64,000 bases of DNA from Candidatus Gastranaerophilales bacterium (GTDB lineage Bacteria; Cyanobacteriota; Vampirovibrionia; Gastranaerophilales; Gastranaerophilaceae), in the NCBI GenBank assembly GCA_947624975.1, contig CANQMP010000001.1:62001-126000 (forward strand), written 5' to 3'. The notes beneath the pieces were generated by a model. The model had not been told where the DNA came from. It ran no database searches and saw nothing but the letters and a program-made list of their open reading frames with translations. Both the position numbers and the translations under genes were made by a program. Positions 1 through 9,535 of the stretch are shown in pieces. Position 1 is the first letter of the stretch; every line of letters starts with the position of its first letter.

Positions 1-57
1 AACATTCATCATTCTTTCCTTGCGATGTAAATAAAAAACCGTTTGTCATGACTTCCT

Positions 58-288
58 TTAATTGTTCCTTTGCGCTGCTTCTTTGGAAGCAGAATTGTTA
101 AATAAAATTTCGATAGTGGGTAATTCCGCTATGCTTACCGAATTGCATACAACATTCATAAATGTATATGCAGCATCCGGATTTCTTAAAATTTTTCCGC
201 TTATTCTTGTAAAAAATTGAGCTCGTATATCTAAATGCTTGTTATCAAATTGTGGCAAGTTGTTTGAATTGTTATCCGGCATTGTCAA
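58..288 (-). CDS. hypothetical phage early protein
   Basis: ORF in the leftward early gene run. Confidence 0.5.
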   Translation of the reverse strand: MTMPDNNSNNLPQFDNKHLDIRAQFFTRISGKILRNPDAAYTFMNVVCNSVSIAELPTIEILFNNSASKEAAQRNN

Positions 289-707
289 TTTCGCCCCTTT
301 TGCTTTTTGCTTTTAGAGGTTTATTATTTTTGATAAGCTGAAATTCAATATCATAAACAGGCTTATCGATTTTTAAATCGGTATCTTTGCCATCTACAAT
401 CCTAACAGATTTTAATCTTGCATATAATCTTGGCTTTGTTTTTTCATCAACCATACCATTCATAAAGCATATTGTAATAAATTCCAACGGTTCATATTTG
501 ACATTACGATACAATGCTCTTAAAAAATACTCCATTGAATGTTTTTTGTCTTTTTTTTGTATGGCAATCAAAAAAAGTATTTATAAGCCTTATAGTCCAA
601 AAATCTTTAACTTCCCTATATTCATGAGTTTTCTCGCCTGATTTGATTTTTTCAAACCATTGTTTTTCTACGTTGCATGTTAGCACCGGTGGAAAATTAT
701 TGTTCAT
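272..707 (-). pseudogene. ASCH-domain-like protein split over two frames at an A8 tract
   Basis: ORF 504..707 (VEKQWFEKIKSGEKTHEYREVKDFW) is ASCH N-terminus-like; ORF 272..571 (EPLEFITICFMNGMVDEKTKPRLYARLKSVRIV) continues it in another frame; both read through the T8 (A8 on coding strand) at 551-558. Confidence 0.6.
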
Positions 708-865
708 TTTTCACCTCATTTTTTTGCTTTAAAGTTTCATAAACATTAAAATAGCTTTCAATGCAGGCAATTTTAATTCTGCAATTATCGTCTGACATTA
801 ATGCTGTTTTTATATCTTCAATCAGCATAAATTCATCATAAGTAAATATTTGGTTGTTTAATTCT

Positions 866-1234
866 TTAGTCATGCGTTACCTCTTTGTTGGTTATGGTAT
901 CAATTTTTTTTACTGCATTTTTGTATTTTGCAAGTTCCTCTTGTAAAGCTTCAACTTGTCTTTTAAGGGTTTCAACATCTTGCTCTAAAAGCATATTTGC
1001 TTCTTCAAGTTTTATGACATAATTATTATCCTTTTGCATCTCGCCTTTTAGCCAAAGGACTTCACTTTGCAAACTTGCATTTTGTTTTACGACTGCTTCA
1101 TATTGAGCGGTAGTCATTTTTAACAGTTTGCAAACATCTTGACAATCACAATAATCATTTTTTATTCCTACAAATTTTTTTGTTCCGGAGAGAATATTTT
1201 CTCTTAATTTTTCTATTTCTTTTTGATTGCTCAT
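866..1234 (-). CDS. coiled-coil phage protein
   Basis: heptad-rich C-terminal half (LKRQVEALQEELAKYKNAVKK). Confidence 0.6.
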   Translation of the reverse strand: MSNQKEIEKLRENILSGTKKFVGIKNDYCDCQDVCKLLKMTTAQYEAVVKQNASLQSEVLWLKGEMQKDNNYVIKLEEANMLLEQDVETLKRQVEALQEELAKYKNAVKKIDTITNKEVTHD

Positions 1235-1301
1235 TTTTAACTCCTATATCAAGTAAAAAAGAGGGAATGGGGAGAGATAATAATTCATTCCCTCAAAAGT
1301 A

Positions 1302-2105
1302 TTAAAAATCTGATAACACAAGCAATTCCTTATATTCTTCTGTTTCTTGCTTGATGAAGTTTGCTTCATCAATAATTGCTTGTTCTTCAATATTCTCAAA
1401 AAGCGGACACATTACTCTAATGCCTAATTCATCATCTTCATTCCTATAAAATAAAAGTTCAATAGGTATGTCATAAGTTATTTCGCCAGCTTTTACAAAA
1501 GGCACAGATGCCACAAAGTTTTGTGGCAATATTTCTTCGCCTTCATATCCATTATCAAGTTTATATGTACATTTATATCCTTGCTCTTGTTCTCTATTAA
1601 TAAAAATAGGTGTTGAACAAAGTGTACTGTTGCCAATAATTCTAATTGAGGATAGTTTTTGGAATAGATTTTGAAAATCTTGTATACTTGGTTTGAGTGC
1701 TTGAACAAATTCTAAAAATATTCTATGGTTCATAATTTTATTGATATTTGTTTTTATTAGTTCCCATTGTTGAGAATTTATTCGTTTATATGTTGTTTTA
1801 AAAATACCAAAATCTTCATCAGGATAGAAAGAGCCGCCTTCGGAATATATTCTTACTGTTGCTTTTTGTCCTGTTTGATTTTCCCTTCTTTTTAATTCTT
1901 CTTTGATACAAGCAGCAAATGCTTTAACACTTCCTACGGTTTTATTTTCAGGTCTTGAATTAAGCTCAATATATGCTTTTTCACTATCATTGTAGAGAAG
2001 CTCTATTGAACGTGAGCTATATTGTCCGTATTGTAATTTTTCAATTTTTTCTGGTCTTTGCTTTTTTAGTATTTCTACTGTTTCTTTTACGATTTCATTT
2101 AACAT
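1302..2105 (-). CDS. phage early protein, possibly DUF2303-like
   Basis: 267-aa ORF in early operon; family call tentative. Confidence 0.6.
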   Translation of the reverse strand: MLNEIVKETVEILKKQRPEKIEKLQYGQYSSRSIELLYNDSEKAYIELNSRPENKTVGSVKAFAACIKEELKRRENQTGQKATVRIYSEGGSFYPDEDFGIFKTTYKRINSQQWELIKTNINKIMNHRIFLEFVQALKPSIQDFQNLFQKLSSIRIIGNSTLCSTPIFINREQEQGYKCTYKLDNGYEGEEILPQNFVASVPFVKAGEITYDIPIELLFYRNEDDELGIRVMCPLFENIEEQAIIDEANFIKQETEEYKELLVLSDF

Positions 2106-2139
2106 TTTTGGTTCTCCTTTTTACTTGTAACTTTAAGTT

Positions 2140-2511
2140 TTATTCTTCGGCTTTTGCACCTTTTGAGTGTATTTCCTTGACATTGTTATTTGTAAATAAT
2201 TTCATTTGGTCGGGATCATCAAAATATAAGCCATTTGTTCTTGCATCTCTATATAATGAATTTTTAGGAATACCTCTTGGACATTTTTTTGTAACTTCGC
2301 CATACACATCAATTCCATGTTTAGTTTTTTTATCAACTTTTAATTTAAGTTTGATATTAATTTCTCCATCTTGGTTGTACTCTGTGATTTTTGAAACAAG
2401 TTCTTCAAACTCGCTTTCAACACAATCAGAAAGCTTTCTTACCTTGTCATTGCTATCAATAACTTTAATATTGAGTAGCATGTCTTTGAATTTTAATTTT
2501 TCATCTGCCAT
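2140..2511 (-). CDS. hypothetical phage early protein
   Basis: ORF, RBS-like AGGAGATG upstream on the minus strand. Confidence 0.6.
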   Translation of the reverse strand: MADEKLKFKDMLLNIKVIDSNDKVRKLSDCVESEFEELVSKITEYNQDGEINIKLKLKVDKKTKHGIDVYGEVTKKCPRGIPKNSLYRDARTNGLYFDDPDQMKLFTNNNVKEIHSKGAKAEE

Positions 2512-2537
2512 TTTGCATCTCCTTTTCTTTTTTCTTA

Positions 2538-2783
2538 CTAACTACCTGCATTTATTTCTCCTTTCTCCAATTCTATTGGCTTAAATATTTGCTCCGTTTT
2601 TCCGGTTTCAACAATTTTGTAAGTGTATGTTTTATCGGAAAATAAGAAATTATTACTTTGGTTATCACAATTTATACAAAATCGTGGATTAGTTGTTATT
2701 TTTCCGCATCTTGAGCAGATATACATTTTGCTTGGAAAATTTTTTTCAAAATCTCTTATAGTTTCAAATTCTTCCGGTTGCAT
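2538..2783 (-). CDS. small zinc-ribbon protein
   Basis: CSRCGKITTNPRFCINCDNQ: two CxxC knuckles. Confidence 0.6.
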   Translation of the reverse strand: MQPEEFETIRDFEKNFPSKMYICSRCGKITTNPRFCINCDNQSNNFLFSDKTYTYKIVETGKTEQIFKPIELEKGEINAGS

Positions 2784-2924
2784 TTTTTCTTCCTTTTTTC
2801 TTCTGCTGCTATCCGCTTTCTTTCGTTGATTAGGTCAACTAAATATTCAAATATGTAAATTAAATCTTCTGTTGAAAGTTCTTCAAATTTTATTAAAATT
2901 TCGTTCATCCTTTATTCCTTTGCC

Positions 2925-3209
2925 TTATCCAAAAGTGTATGGAACATCAATTTTGTGCAATTTGAAGCAAATAAAACAATCGTTTTTCTTTATGCCCTCA
3001 ACTGCCATTAGTTGCCCCTTTGTGATTGTTTGAATAAATCCCCAATAAACGCAGGAGATTTGTTTCTTTGTTTCGATTTCTATAATGTCAAAACTCGTTT
3101 TATACCGTTGTGTAGAACAAATTTCTGTTTTACTATCTTCAACAAGATGTCCTTGTAAAACCGGATATTGTTTCTTCTCTTTATAATGTCTTTTTCTGCG
3201 CTTGCTCAC
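2925..3209 (-). CDS. hypothetical phage protein
   Basis: ORF abutting 3209..4249. Confidence 0.5.
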   Translation of the reverse strand: MSKRRKRHYKEKKQYPVLQGHLVEDSKTEICSTQRYKTSFDIIEIETKKQISCVYWGFIQTITKGQLMAVEGIKKNDCFICFKLHKIDVPYTFG

Positions 3210-4249
3210 TATCTTTCTCCTCTTGAATTAAAGTAATTAACCGCTTCTTTGGCAGTAATGGAATAAGTTTTTGAAAGATCTTTGAATGTCATGCTTTGTG
3301 CAACAAATGCTTCTTTTAAAACCGGCAAATATTGATACATAAAATCAAGAGCATCTTCTTTGCTGCTTATTGCATCATATTTTTGTTGCCGTTCTCGATT
3401 GAATTTTTCACTTTCAATCTTTCTTCTTTCTTCTTCTTTTCGTTTTTCCTGTTCTTCTTTTTCTCGAAGTTTTTCAAGAGCTTCTCTGTCCGGTGCTAAA
3501 AAATAATCATCCGATGCAAAGCTATCCCATTCTTCAAGAATTTTTTTAAGTGATGGAGCTACATTCTTTTTATCGCCAATATCCCATCCTCGTTTTGCAT
3601 TAGAGAAAATCTTTTCCCATATTTCTATTGAGAGATTATTCTCGGAATGAATTTTAAAAATCTTTTCTTTATTTGCTTTTGAAACAATTTGAGATTTTTT
3701 AAATTTTTCATTGTAAATTTGAATAATAGACATAACAAATTCTTCGTTATAATCCGGAAGCTCCTCTTTTTTGTCGGCTTCCTGTTCCGGAGCAGCTTCT
3801 TTTTTATTCTTGTTTGACCATCTTTTATTGATAGATTTTTTTGCTTTTTCAGATTTTTCTTCTTGAAGTTTTAAATTTCTTAAAACTCTTTCCGAAATAT
3901 ATTTATCTTCCGATATTTTGAAAAGCTCGTAATTGTCTAAAATTCTTTTAAGAATATCTGCATCAATTCTTAATTCATCAGCTAACATTTCAACTTCTTG
4001 AATGTTCAAGCTGTTTTCATGAAGATATTCAATTATTTCCCAATAAATTCCATAAGCAGCATGAGCAACTAATTCTTTTAAAGTGTTTTCAGAAAATTCA
4101 TTTTTATTTTTTCTAAAATCAAACATTAAACGAATTATTTTTTCATCCGATTTTGCTGCTATGTCATGTGAGAAATACGGTTTAGATGCTTTCATTAATT
4201 TCCTCTGCGTTTGTTTCTTCTCAAGAATTTTTTGCAATTCTTGTAACAT
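3209..4249 (-). CDS. phage replication initiation-like protein, Lin1244/Lin1753 (DUF4373)-like N-terminus
   Basis: N-terminus KPYFSHDIAAKSDEKIIRLMFDF...YGIYWEIIEYLHEN typical of this family. Confidence 0.7.
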   Translation of the reverse strand: MLQELQKILEKKQTQRKLMKASKPYFSHDIAAKSDEKIIRLMFDFRKNKNEFSENTLKELVAHAAYGIYWEIIEYLHENSLNIQEVEMLADELRIDADILKRILDNYELFKISEDKYISERVLRNLKLQEEKSEKAKKSINKRWSNKNKKEAAPEQEADKKEELPDYNEEFVMSIIQIYNEKFKKSQIVSKANKEKIFKIHSENNLSIEIWEKIFSNAKRGWDIGDKKNVAPSLKKILEEWDSFASDDYFLAPDREALEKLREKEEQEKRKEEERRKIESEKFNRERQQKYDAISSKEDALDFMYQYLPVLKEAFVAQSMTFKDLSKTYSITAKEAVNYFNSRGER

Positions 4250-4503
4250 TCATCAACTCTGTTTTCTTCAACTATCTTTTTAATGGTTTTGTCGGTTTCA
4301 ACTTGTGCATAGTTTTTTCTTCTTGCCACTTTCAAGAACTCCGGAATATCAACTTCGCCCGATTTGGAAAAGTATTCCTTTTTTGTGATTTGATTTAAAA
4401 AATCGTTGTAGATATGAATTTGTAAAAATTCAATTTTTCTTTGCTGCCTTAATTCATTGGCTTTTCGTATCGCTTTTTTTAATTGGTTTATTATGTTGAA
4501 CAT
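4195..4503 (-). CDS. hypothetical phage early protein
   Basis: basic ORF in early operon. Confidence 0.5.
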   Translation of the reverse strand: MFNIINQLKKAIRKANELRQQRKIEFLQIHIYNDFLNQITKKEYFSKSGEVDIPEFLKVARRKNYAQVETDKTIKKIVEENRVDECYKNCKKFLRRNKRRGN

Positions 4504-4512
4504 TTTTCACCT

Positions 4513-4686
4513 CTATATTTTTATTCCGGTTTTTTCTTCCAAATGATTATTTTTAATAAACTCGGAAACAGCTTTAACAACAAATGCTGATCTTGAAATT
4601 TGTTCAATACTTGCAGCTTTATCAATGCAAGATAAAACTTTAAGCGGAAAACCGATAGATTTTAAAACTTGTACTTTTTGTTCATT
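4513..4686 (-). CDS. small ribbon-helix-helix-like protein
   Basis: MNEQKVQVLKSIGFPLKVLSCIDKAASIEQISRSAFVVKAVSEFI; internal ATG used instead of the upstream ORF start. Confidence 0.45.
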   Translation of the reverse strand, partial: NEQKVQVLKSIGFPLKVLSCIDKAASIEQISRSAFVVKAVSEFIKNNHLEEKTGIKI

Positions 4687-4808
4687 CATATTTTTCTCCT
4701 TCTTTTTTGCGTGCCAAACCAACACGATATAAACGGTCAATTTTTGCCGTTCTCGTGTTTTTGTGCTATAAATTACTTACAAAACAAATAATTTAACTAA
4801 CAAAATTA

Positions 4809-4824
4809 TTGTATATTTATACAA
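4809..4824. promoter_or_regulatory. palindromic operator candidate TTGTATA-TT-TATACAA
   Basis: perfect 7+2+7 inverted repeat in the divergent intergenic region; half site TATACAA again at 4844-4850. Confidence 0.55.
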
Positions 4825-4884
4825 ACAAAATGTCAAGAAATGATATACAAATTTAATAAAACTTAATACAAAAGGTGTAGAACT

Positions 4885-5178
4885 ATGACAACTCAAGGAA
4901 AAAGATTAAAAAAAATTAGGAAAGCTTTGGAGCTTTCACAAGAAGAATTTGGAAGGAAAATTGGTTTGACTCGTGGTGCTATTGCCGCAGTTGAAGCAGA
5001 TGGAAATAATTTTTCTCAAGATGTCTTATGTAAACTTATACAAACATTTAATGTAAATATTAATTATTTGCTTGTAGGGATAGGTAATATGTTTATTCCG
5101 CCAAAATTTGAGCAAGCTCAAGAAGGACTTGCTCTTGAAGTAAGGAAAATTTTAAGAGAAGAAGGATTAATCAAATAA
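4885..5178 (+). CDS. XRE-family HTH repressor-like regulator of the prophage
   Basis: RLKKIRKALELSQEEFGRKIGLTRGAIAAVE; divergent from early operon. Confidence 0.85.
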   Translation: MTTQGKRLKKIRKALELSQEEFGRKIGLTRGAIAAVEADGNNFSQDVLCKLIQTFNVNINYLLVGIGNMFIPPKFEQAQEGLALEVRKILREEGLIK

Positions 5179-5330
5179 GATGTGTGCTAATTTGATAAAT
5201 ATTCTTTTTGCAGTCTTTTCTCCAAAAACTATTTTTAAAGAGAAGAAAATCTTTTGTAATTCTTGTTCGGTCATATTGCTTTACTCCTTTCTAAATATGT
5301 AAAGTTGTAAAGCAGAAAGGGAAATTAGAA

Positions 5331-5630
5331 ATGAAAAAATTTGATATTTGTTTTAAAGTCTTAATACTGTTTGTGCTTGCTTTTATTGCAGTATCTTTAT
5401 TTAAGATTTCTTGTTCTCTTGTTTCATTTAACAATGAGTTTATAAGCAATATAGAAACAATAAATAAAAATGGTCTTGGAAGCAGCATTAAACCTTTTGT
5501 GGTTCATGTTGAAACTTTTGCAGAATATAGAACAAGAATGAAGATTTTAGAAAATAACCTGAATGATAAGTATATACCGATAGAAAAAGAATTGATTGAA
5601 TTTAATAATGAGATTGATATTGGTGGTTAG
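5331..5630 (+). CDS. small membrane-anchored protein
   Basis: N-terminal TM segment VLILFVLAFIAVSLFKI. Confidence 0.5.
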   Translation: MKKFDICFKVLILFVLAFIAVSLFKISCSLVSFNNEFISNIETINKNGLGSSIKPFVVHVETFAEYRTRMKILENNLNDKYIPIEKELIEFNNEIDIGG

Positions 5631-5665
5631 AATTAAATTAAAATAGTGGAGTGAAAAGAGAAATT

Positions 5666-6169
5666 ATGAAAAAATCTTTATTTGTATTATTTACATTATT
5701 ACTACCTCTAAATGTATTTGCCAGCGGAACTCCTGATTGGTCTGATTTTTGTCCGGCTGCATATATAAATCCTGTTGTATTATCTAATGAAGAAATTGAT
5801 ATTAAAGCACAAGAATTAGCTGATAAAAAAACAAAAATTTTTTATTGCAAATCAGATAAAATATATGCAAAAATTTTAAGAGGAATAACAATACTTCCTG
5901 CGGTAGATTGTTGGTGCGGAAATAAAATATCTAAAAGTAATTTTAGAGCAACTCTTGAATTAGAGAATATGAATAATCAATATTGGCTTGACCGAAAAAA
6001 ACAATTTACAAATGAGATAAGTGCTTGTGAAAATCTTTCAAAAGATGCAAAAGGTATGTGTTATTTAAAAGTAAGCGAGATTGAATATCAAAAGAATGAC
6101 AATTTAAAAGAACAACAAAAATTACAGTCTATAAAAAATCAATTATGGCTAAATAACTTATCAAATTAA
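5666..6169 (+). CDS. secreted/periplasmic protein, prophage moron candidate
   Basis: signal peptide MKKSLFVLFTLLLPLNVFASG from internal ATG; conserved-looking Cys residues. Confidence 0.6.
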   Translation: MKKSLFVLFTLLLPLNVFASGTPDWSDFCPAAYINPVVLSNEEIDIKAQELADKKTKIFYCKSDKIYAKILRGITILPAVDCWCGNKISKSNFRATLELENMNNQYWLDRKKQFTNEISACENLSKDAKGMCYLKVSEIEYQKNDNLKEQQKLQSIKNQLWLNNLSN

Positions 6170-6239
6170 ACATGAAGAAGTATGAAACAAATTTTCTTCA
6201 AAAGGTTGAAAAATTTTAAAAATCGTAAATAATGAAAGT

Positions 6240-6527
6240 ATGAAAAGATTTGTAATAGCTTTTTTATTTTTAATTTTTGGATGTGGTATATCGTATGCTG
6301 ATTATAACTCTTATAATCAATATGATATAAATTCGGATTCACAAATTGGTGATACATATTATAAATGGAATAATAATACTCAAAGTTATACCGGATATAC
6401 ACAACAAGATAATCAGATATATGGTTCTGACGGTTCTTCTTATACAAGATTTGGGAATACGGTTCAAGATAATAATACAGGAAATACATATCAGATTAAT
6501 AATAACATTATTGAACCGTTATATTAG
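6240..6527 (+). CDS. secreted Y/N/Q-rich protein, prophage moron candidate
   Basis: signal peptide MKRFVIAFLFLIFGCGISYA followed by low-complexity Tyr/Asn/Gln sequence. Confidence 0.55.
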   Translation: MKRFVIAFLFLIFGCGISYADYNSYNQYDINSDSQIGDTYYKWNNNTQSYTGYTQQDNQIYGSDGSSYTRFGNTVQDNNTGNTYQINNNIIEPLY

Positions 6528-6598
6528 TTTTTCTTTCGTATAATTTATATTTTTACATTCGTATATTTTAATTTATACGTTCGTAATACGTTCGTATT

Positions 6599-6641
6599 TT
6601 TTATAGTAATACGTTCAAAATATAAACGTATTACTATAAAT
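6599..6641. repeat. 17-bp perfect inverted repeat with 9-nt loop
   Basis: TTTATAGTAATACGTT ... AACGTATTACTATAAA, next to repeated ACGTTCGTA motifs. Confidence 0.8.
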
Positions 6642-6858
6642 TAAATTAAATTAAATTAAAGTAAAATATAAAAATACTAATCGTATTTTTATATAGGACT
6701 TTTTAAAAAAACTTTTTTTATTTTTATTTTTTTAAGGTGCGAAGTGCTTAAAAATAGAACAATTAAAACTAAAATGTCAAGAAAATAATAAAAATATTAA
6801 TAAATATTAAGATAATCGTAAGAATTGAAAAATCAAGAATAGTGTTATTGTTCCGCCA

Positions 6859-6902
6859 TTTTTTAAAAGTTGGTTGTTTAACAAGTAATGACTTTTAAAA
6901 AA
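6859..6902. repeat. 12-bp perfect inverted repeat
   Basis: TTTTTTAAAAGT (6859-6870) / ACTTTTAAAAAA (6891-6902) with inner TTGTT-T-AACAA. Confidence 0.7.
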
Positions 6903-7032
6903 ATATTTTGTAATCTTGAAAATAGATTGCGAAATGTATATTTTTCCGATAGGGATATTGGAGCTGGGAAGCATAAATATAACAAGTAGTAATTCGTGAA
7001 ATAAGGCTTACTGTGCCTTTTTAGAGGATTAA

Positions 7033-7431
7033 ATGGAAAAAATAAGATTTTCAAATAACAATATAATACCTTATGATATTTGGTTTCTTGATAGCATTAA
7101 AGACTTTAATGAAAGAAAATTGTTGCTTGGCAGAACTAAAAAAAATAAAGTTGTGATTTCCCTCATTGAAAAAAGAATTACGGATGGCAGAGTTTTTATC
7201 GATGTTCAATGCGGTGCAAAAGCTGAAAAGATTATTAACACAGAAAAAAACCGTATTTTATACACAAGGCAACAAGCTCTATTTTGCAGAAAAGGTAAGC
7301 CTTACGGATGGACTTATGGAGATAATAAAGAAATTCACAATAATAAAGGTGAGATTATAGCTATAAGACAAAAAAGATGTGATTATTACGGCAATTCGGA
7401 AGTTATTAAAGAGTATAAATTAAGCAATTAA
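7033..7431 (+). CDS. hypothetical protein at start of late operon
   Basis: 132-aa ORF preceded by AGAGGATTAA RBS. Confidence 0.6.
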   Translation: MEKIRFSNNNIIPYDIWFLDSIKDFNERKLLLGRTKKNKVVISLIEKRITDGRVFIDVQCGAKAEKIINTEKNRILYTRQQALFCRKGKPYGWTYGDNKEIHNNKGEIIAIRQKRCDYYGNSEVIKEYKLSN

Positions 7432-7497
7432 CAACTTAACAACTATCAAATGACATTCATTTACCGGATTTAATCCGGTTTTTATTTAAGGAAAATT

Positions 7498-7995
7498 ATG
7501 AGCGAAGCGGTTTATTTACCTAAATTGTCAGATAAAGAAGATAAATGTTTAAAAAGATACCTCGCTAATGGATTTAAAAAAAGCGAGGCTTATCGCTATG
7601 CTTATGATTGTTCAAGGATGAGTACAGCTTCAATATATGTTGAAGCAAGCAGATTTTTCAAAAACCCTAAGATTACCCTATGGCTTGATTATTATAGGGA
7701 AAATACCGAAAAAACAGTACAGAATGTGTTGAATTATACCGCTATCGATTATTTTAATGATTGTGAGGAATTGAAAATTATTTCTCTTGAATGCAGAGAT
7801 AAATATGGAAATCCCAATGTTAATGCTGCAATTAAAGCTGATGAGAATAAAGCTAAAGTTGCAGGATTACTAAAGGATCAAATTATTCATTCCGGAAGTG
7901 TTACACAAATGCCTTCCGTTATTGTTAATGGTGAGGAGTTAGTTCTTAAAGTCGGAGAAGAATTTGATGGAAATACAAGTTCCGCAGATGCTTGA
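7498..7995 (+). CDS. terminase small subunit-like
   Basis: directly upstream of and overlapping TerL; HTH-like N-terminus. Confidence 0.7.
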   Translation: MSEAVYLPKLSDKEDKCLKRYLANGFKKSEAYRYAYDCSRMSTASIYVEASRFFKNPKITLWLDYYRENTEKTVQNVLNYTAIDYFNDCEELKIISLECRDKYGNPNVNAAIKADENKAKVAGLLKDQIIHSGSVTQMPSVIVNGEELVLKVGEEFDGNTSSADA

Positions 7996-9292
7996 ATGTC
8001 CGCCAAAGCTCTATCCGGTCATTACAGAATTTAATAAATATCTTTATTTTCTTCTTGAAGGCGGTAGAGGAAGCGGTAAAACTCAAGTAATTGCAAGATT
8101 TATTCTTTATATTGCAGAAAAAAGAAAAATAAAAGTCTGCTGTGGTCGTGAAATTCAAAAGTCTATTGAAAATTCCGTTAAGTCTGTTTTTGACGGTTTA
8201 ATTCAAAAAAATAATTTGAATTGGAGAATTACCGATAAAGAGCTTTTTCATAGAGTAACCGGTTCAAGAATTTTCTTTCAAGGCTTTCGTGAACAAGGTT
8301 CTGTATCAATTAAAGGTTTAGATGATGTCGATATACTTTGGATTGATGAAGCTCAATCAATAACAAAAAACACTCTTGATATTGTTGTTCCGACTATTAT
8401 CAGAAAAACTAATTCAAAAATTATTTTTACCATGAATAGATTTGTCCGTTCCGATGCAGTCTATAAATTTTGTGTTGGTCGTGAGGATTGTTTGCATATC
8501 AACATTAATTATTTTGATAATCCGTTTTTAAACGAAGCTATGAAGCATGAAGCGGAAATATGCAAAGAAAAAAACATTAAAGATTATGAGCATATTTGGT
8601 TAGGTTATCCTTTGGCTCAAGCAAGTGATTTTCTTTTATCTTCCGATAAAATTGATTATGCCGTTAATATTGAATTTAATAAAGAAAATCATCCGGAAAA
8701 TAAAGTTATGGCAGTTGACTTATCTGCATCGGGCGGTGATTTATGTGTGGCAAAATTACTTGAACAAAAAACAATGTCCTCTTGGGAAGAAACTCAAACC
8801 AAAACATGGGCTGAACCTGACACAGACATCACTAAAGGTAAAATCATTAATCTGTATGGAATATGGAAACCGGATATTTTAATTATTGATGCTGATGGTT
8901 TAGGCTATCCGATTTGGGTGAGTGTTAAAAAAAGTATTGATGATGCTATTGGTTTTCGTGGCGCATTATCCGCAAAAAATTTAAGTTGTGGTAATGCTCG
9001 TGCTGACGGATATATGGCAGTTAAAGATTTTATTGATAACGGATGGTTGAAGCTTCGCTGCGAAAATACAGTTAGACAGCTTGAATATATCAAAAGAGAT
9101 TTTAAACCTAACGGATTGAATTTTATTCAGAACAAAAAAGAAATAAGAAAAGAACAAGGGGAAAGTCCGGATTTTGCAGATACATTGATGATGGCAATTT
9201 ATGCAATAACTTATCATTCTCATTTGTTTAATGCAAAACTGCAAAAAAGCTCAAGTGCTTATATTAATTCTGACTACAATCCCTTTGAATAA
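7964..9292 (+). CDS. terL: terminase large subunit
   Basis: Walker A LEGGRGSGKTQVIARF; Walker B VDILWIDEAQ; C-terminal nuclease-type Asp-rich region. Confidence 0.93.
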   Translation: MMEIQVPQMLECPPKLYPVITEFNKYLYFLLEGGRGSGKTQVIARFILYIAEKRKIKVCCGREIQKSIENSVKSVFDGLIQKNNLNWRITDKELFHRVTGSRIFFQGFREQGSVSIKGLDDVDILWIDEAQSITKNTLDIVVPTIIRKTNSKIIFTMNRFVRSDAVYKFCVGREDCLHININYFDNPFLNEAMKHEAEICKEKNIKDYEHIWLGYPLAQASDFLLSSDKIDYAVNIEFNKENHPENKVMAVDLSASGGDLCVAKLLEQKTMSSWEETQTKTWAEPDTDITKGKIINLYGIWKPDILIIDADGLGYPIWVSVKKSIDDAIGFRGALSAKNLSCGNARADGYMAVKDFIDNGWLKLRCENTVRQLEYIKRDFKPNGLNFIQNKKEIRKEQGESPDFADTLMMAIYAITYHSHLFNAKLQKSSSAYINSDYNPFE

Positions 9293-9327
9293 TATGTACA
9301 ACTAAAAAAGAAAGCGAGGAAATTAAA

Positions 9328-9534
9328 ATGTGTTCAACTCCAAAGATGCCAACACCGGCTACAACAACTCAACAAACGGTAGCAGCTCCGACTTATGCTG
9401 ATGCAAAAGTTACAAAAGCTTCTACAAATACAAGAAACAAAACAGCTGCGCTTGCCGGTAGAGATACAAAAACTTCTGCTCGTGGTTTGGGTGATAATGC
9501 TACAACTCAAAAAAAAGAGTTATTAGGTGAATAA
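9328..9534 (+). CDS. small phage structural-region protein
   Basis: TerL-portal intergenic ORF with own RBS. Confidence 0.55.
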   Translation: MCSTPKMPTPATTTQQTVAAPTYADAKVTKASTNTRNKTAALAGRDTKTSARGLGDNATTQKKELLGE

Positions 9535-9535
9535 G

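Noticed and set aside
1973-2584. 203-aa plus ORF of hydrophobic composition
   Set aside because: Antisense to early genes 1302..2105 and 2140..2511; Phe/Leu/Ser-rich as expected from antisense of A-rich coding DNA
6166-6489. 107-aa minus ORF rich in Tyr/His
   Set aside because: Antisense shadow of the low-complexity signal-peptide gene 6240..6527
6638-6660. (AAATT)n tract as a phase-variation repeat
   Set aside because: Non-coding, short and in very AT-rich DNA; no gene start placed to be switched by it
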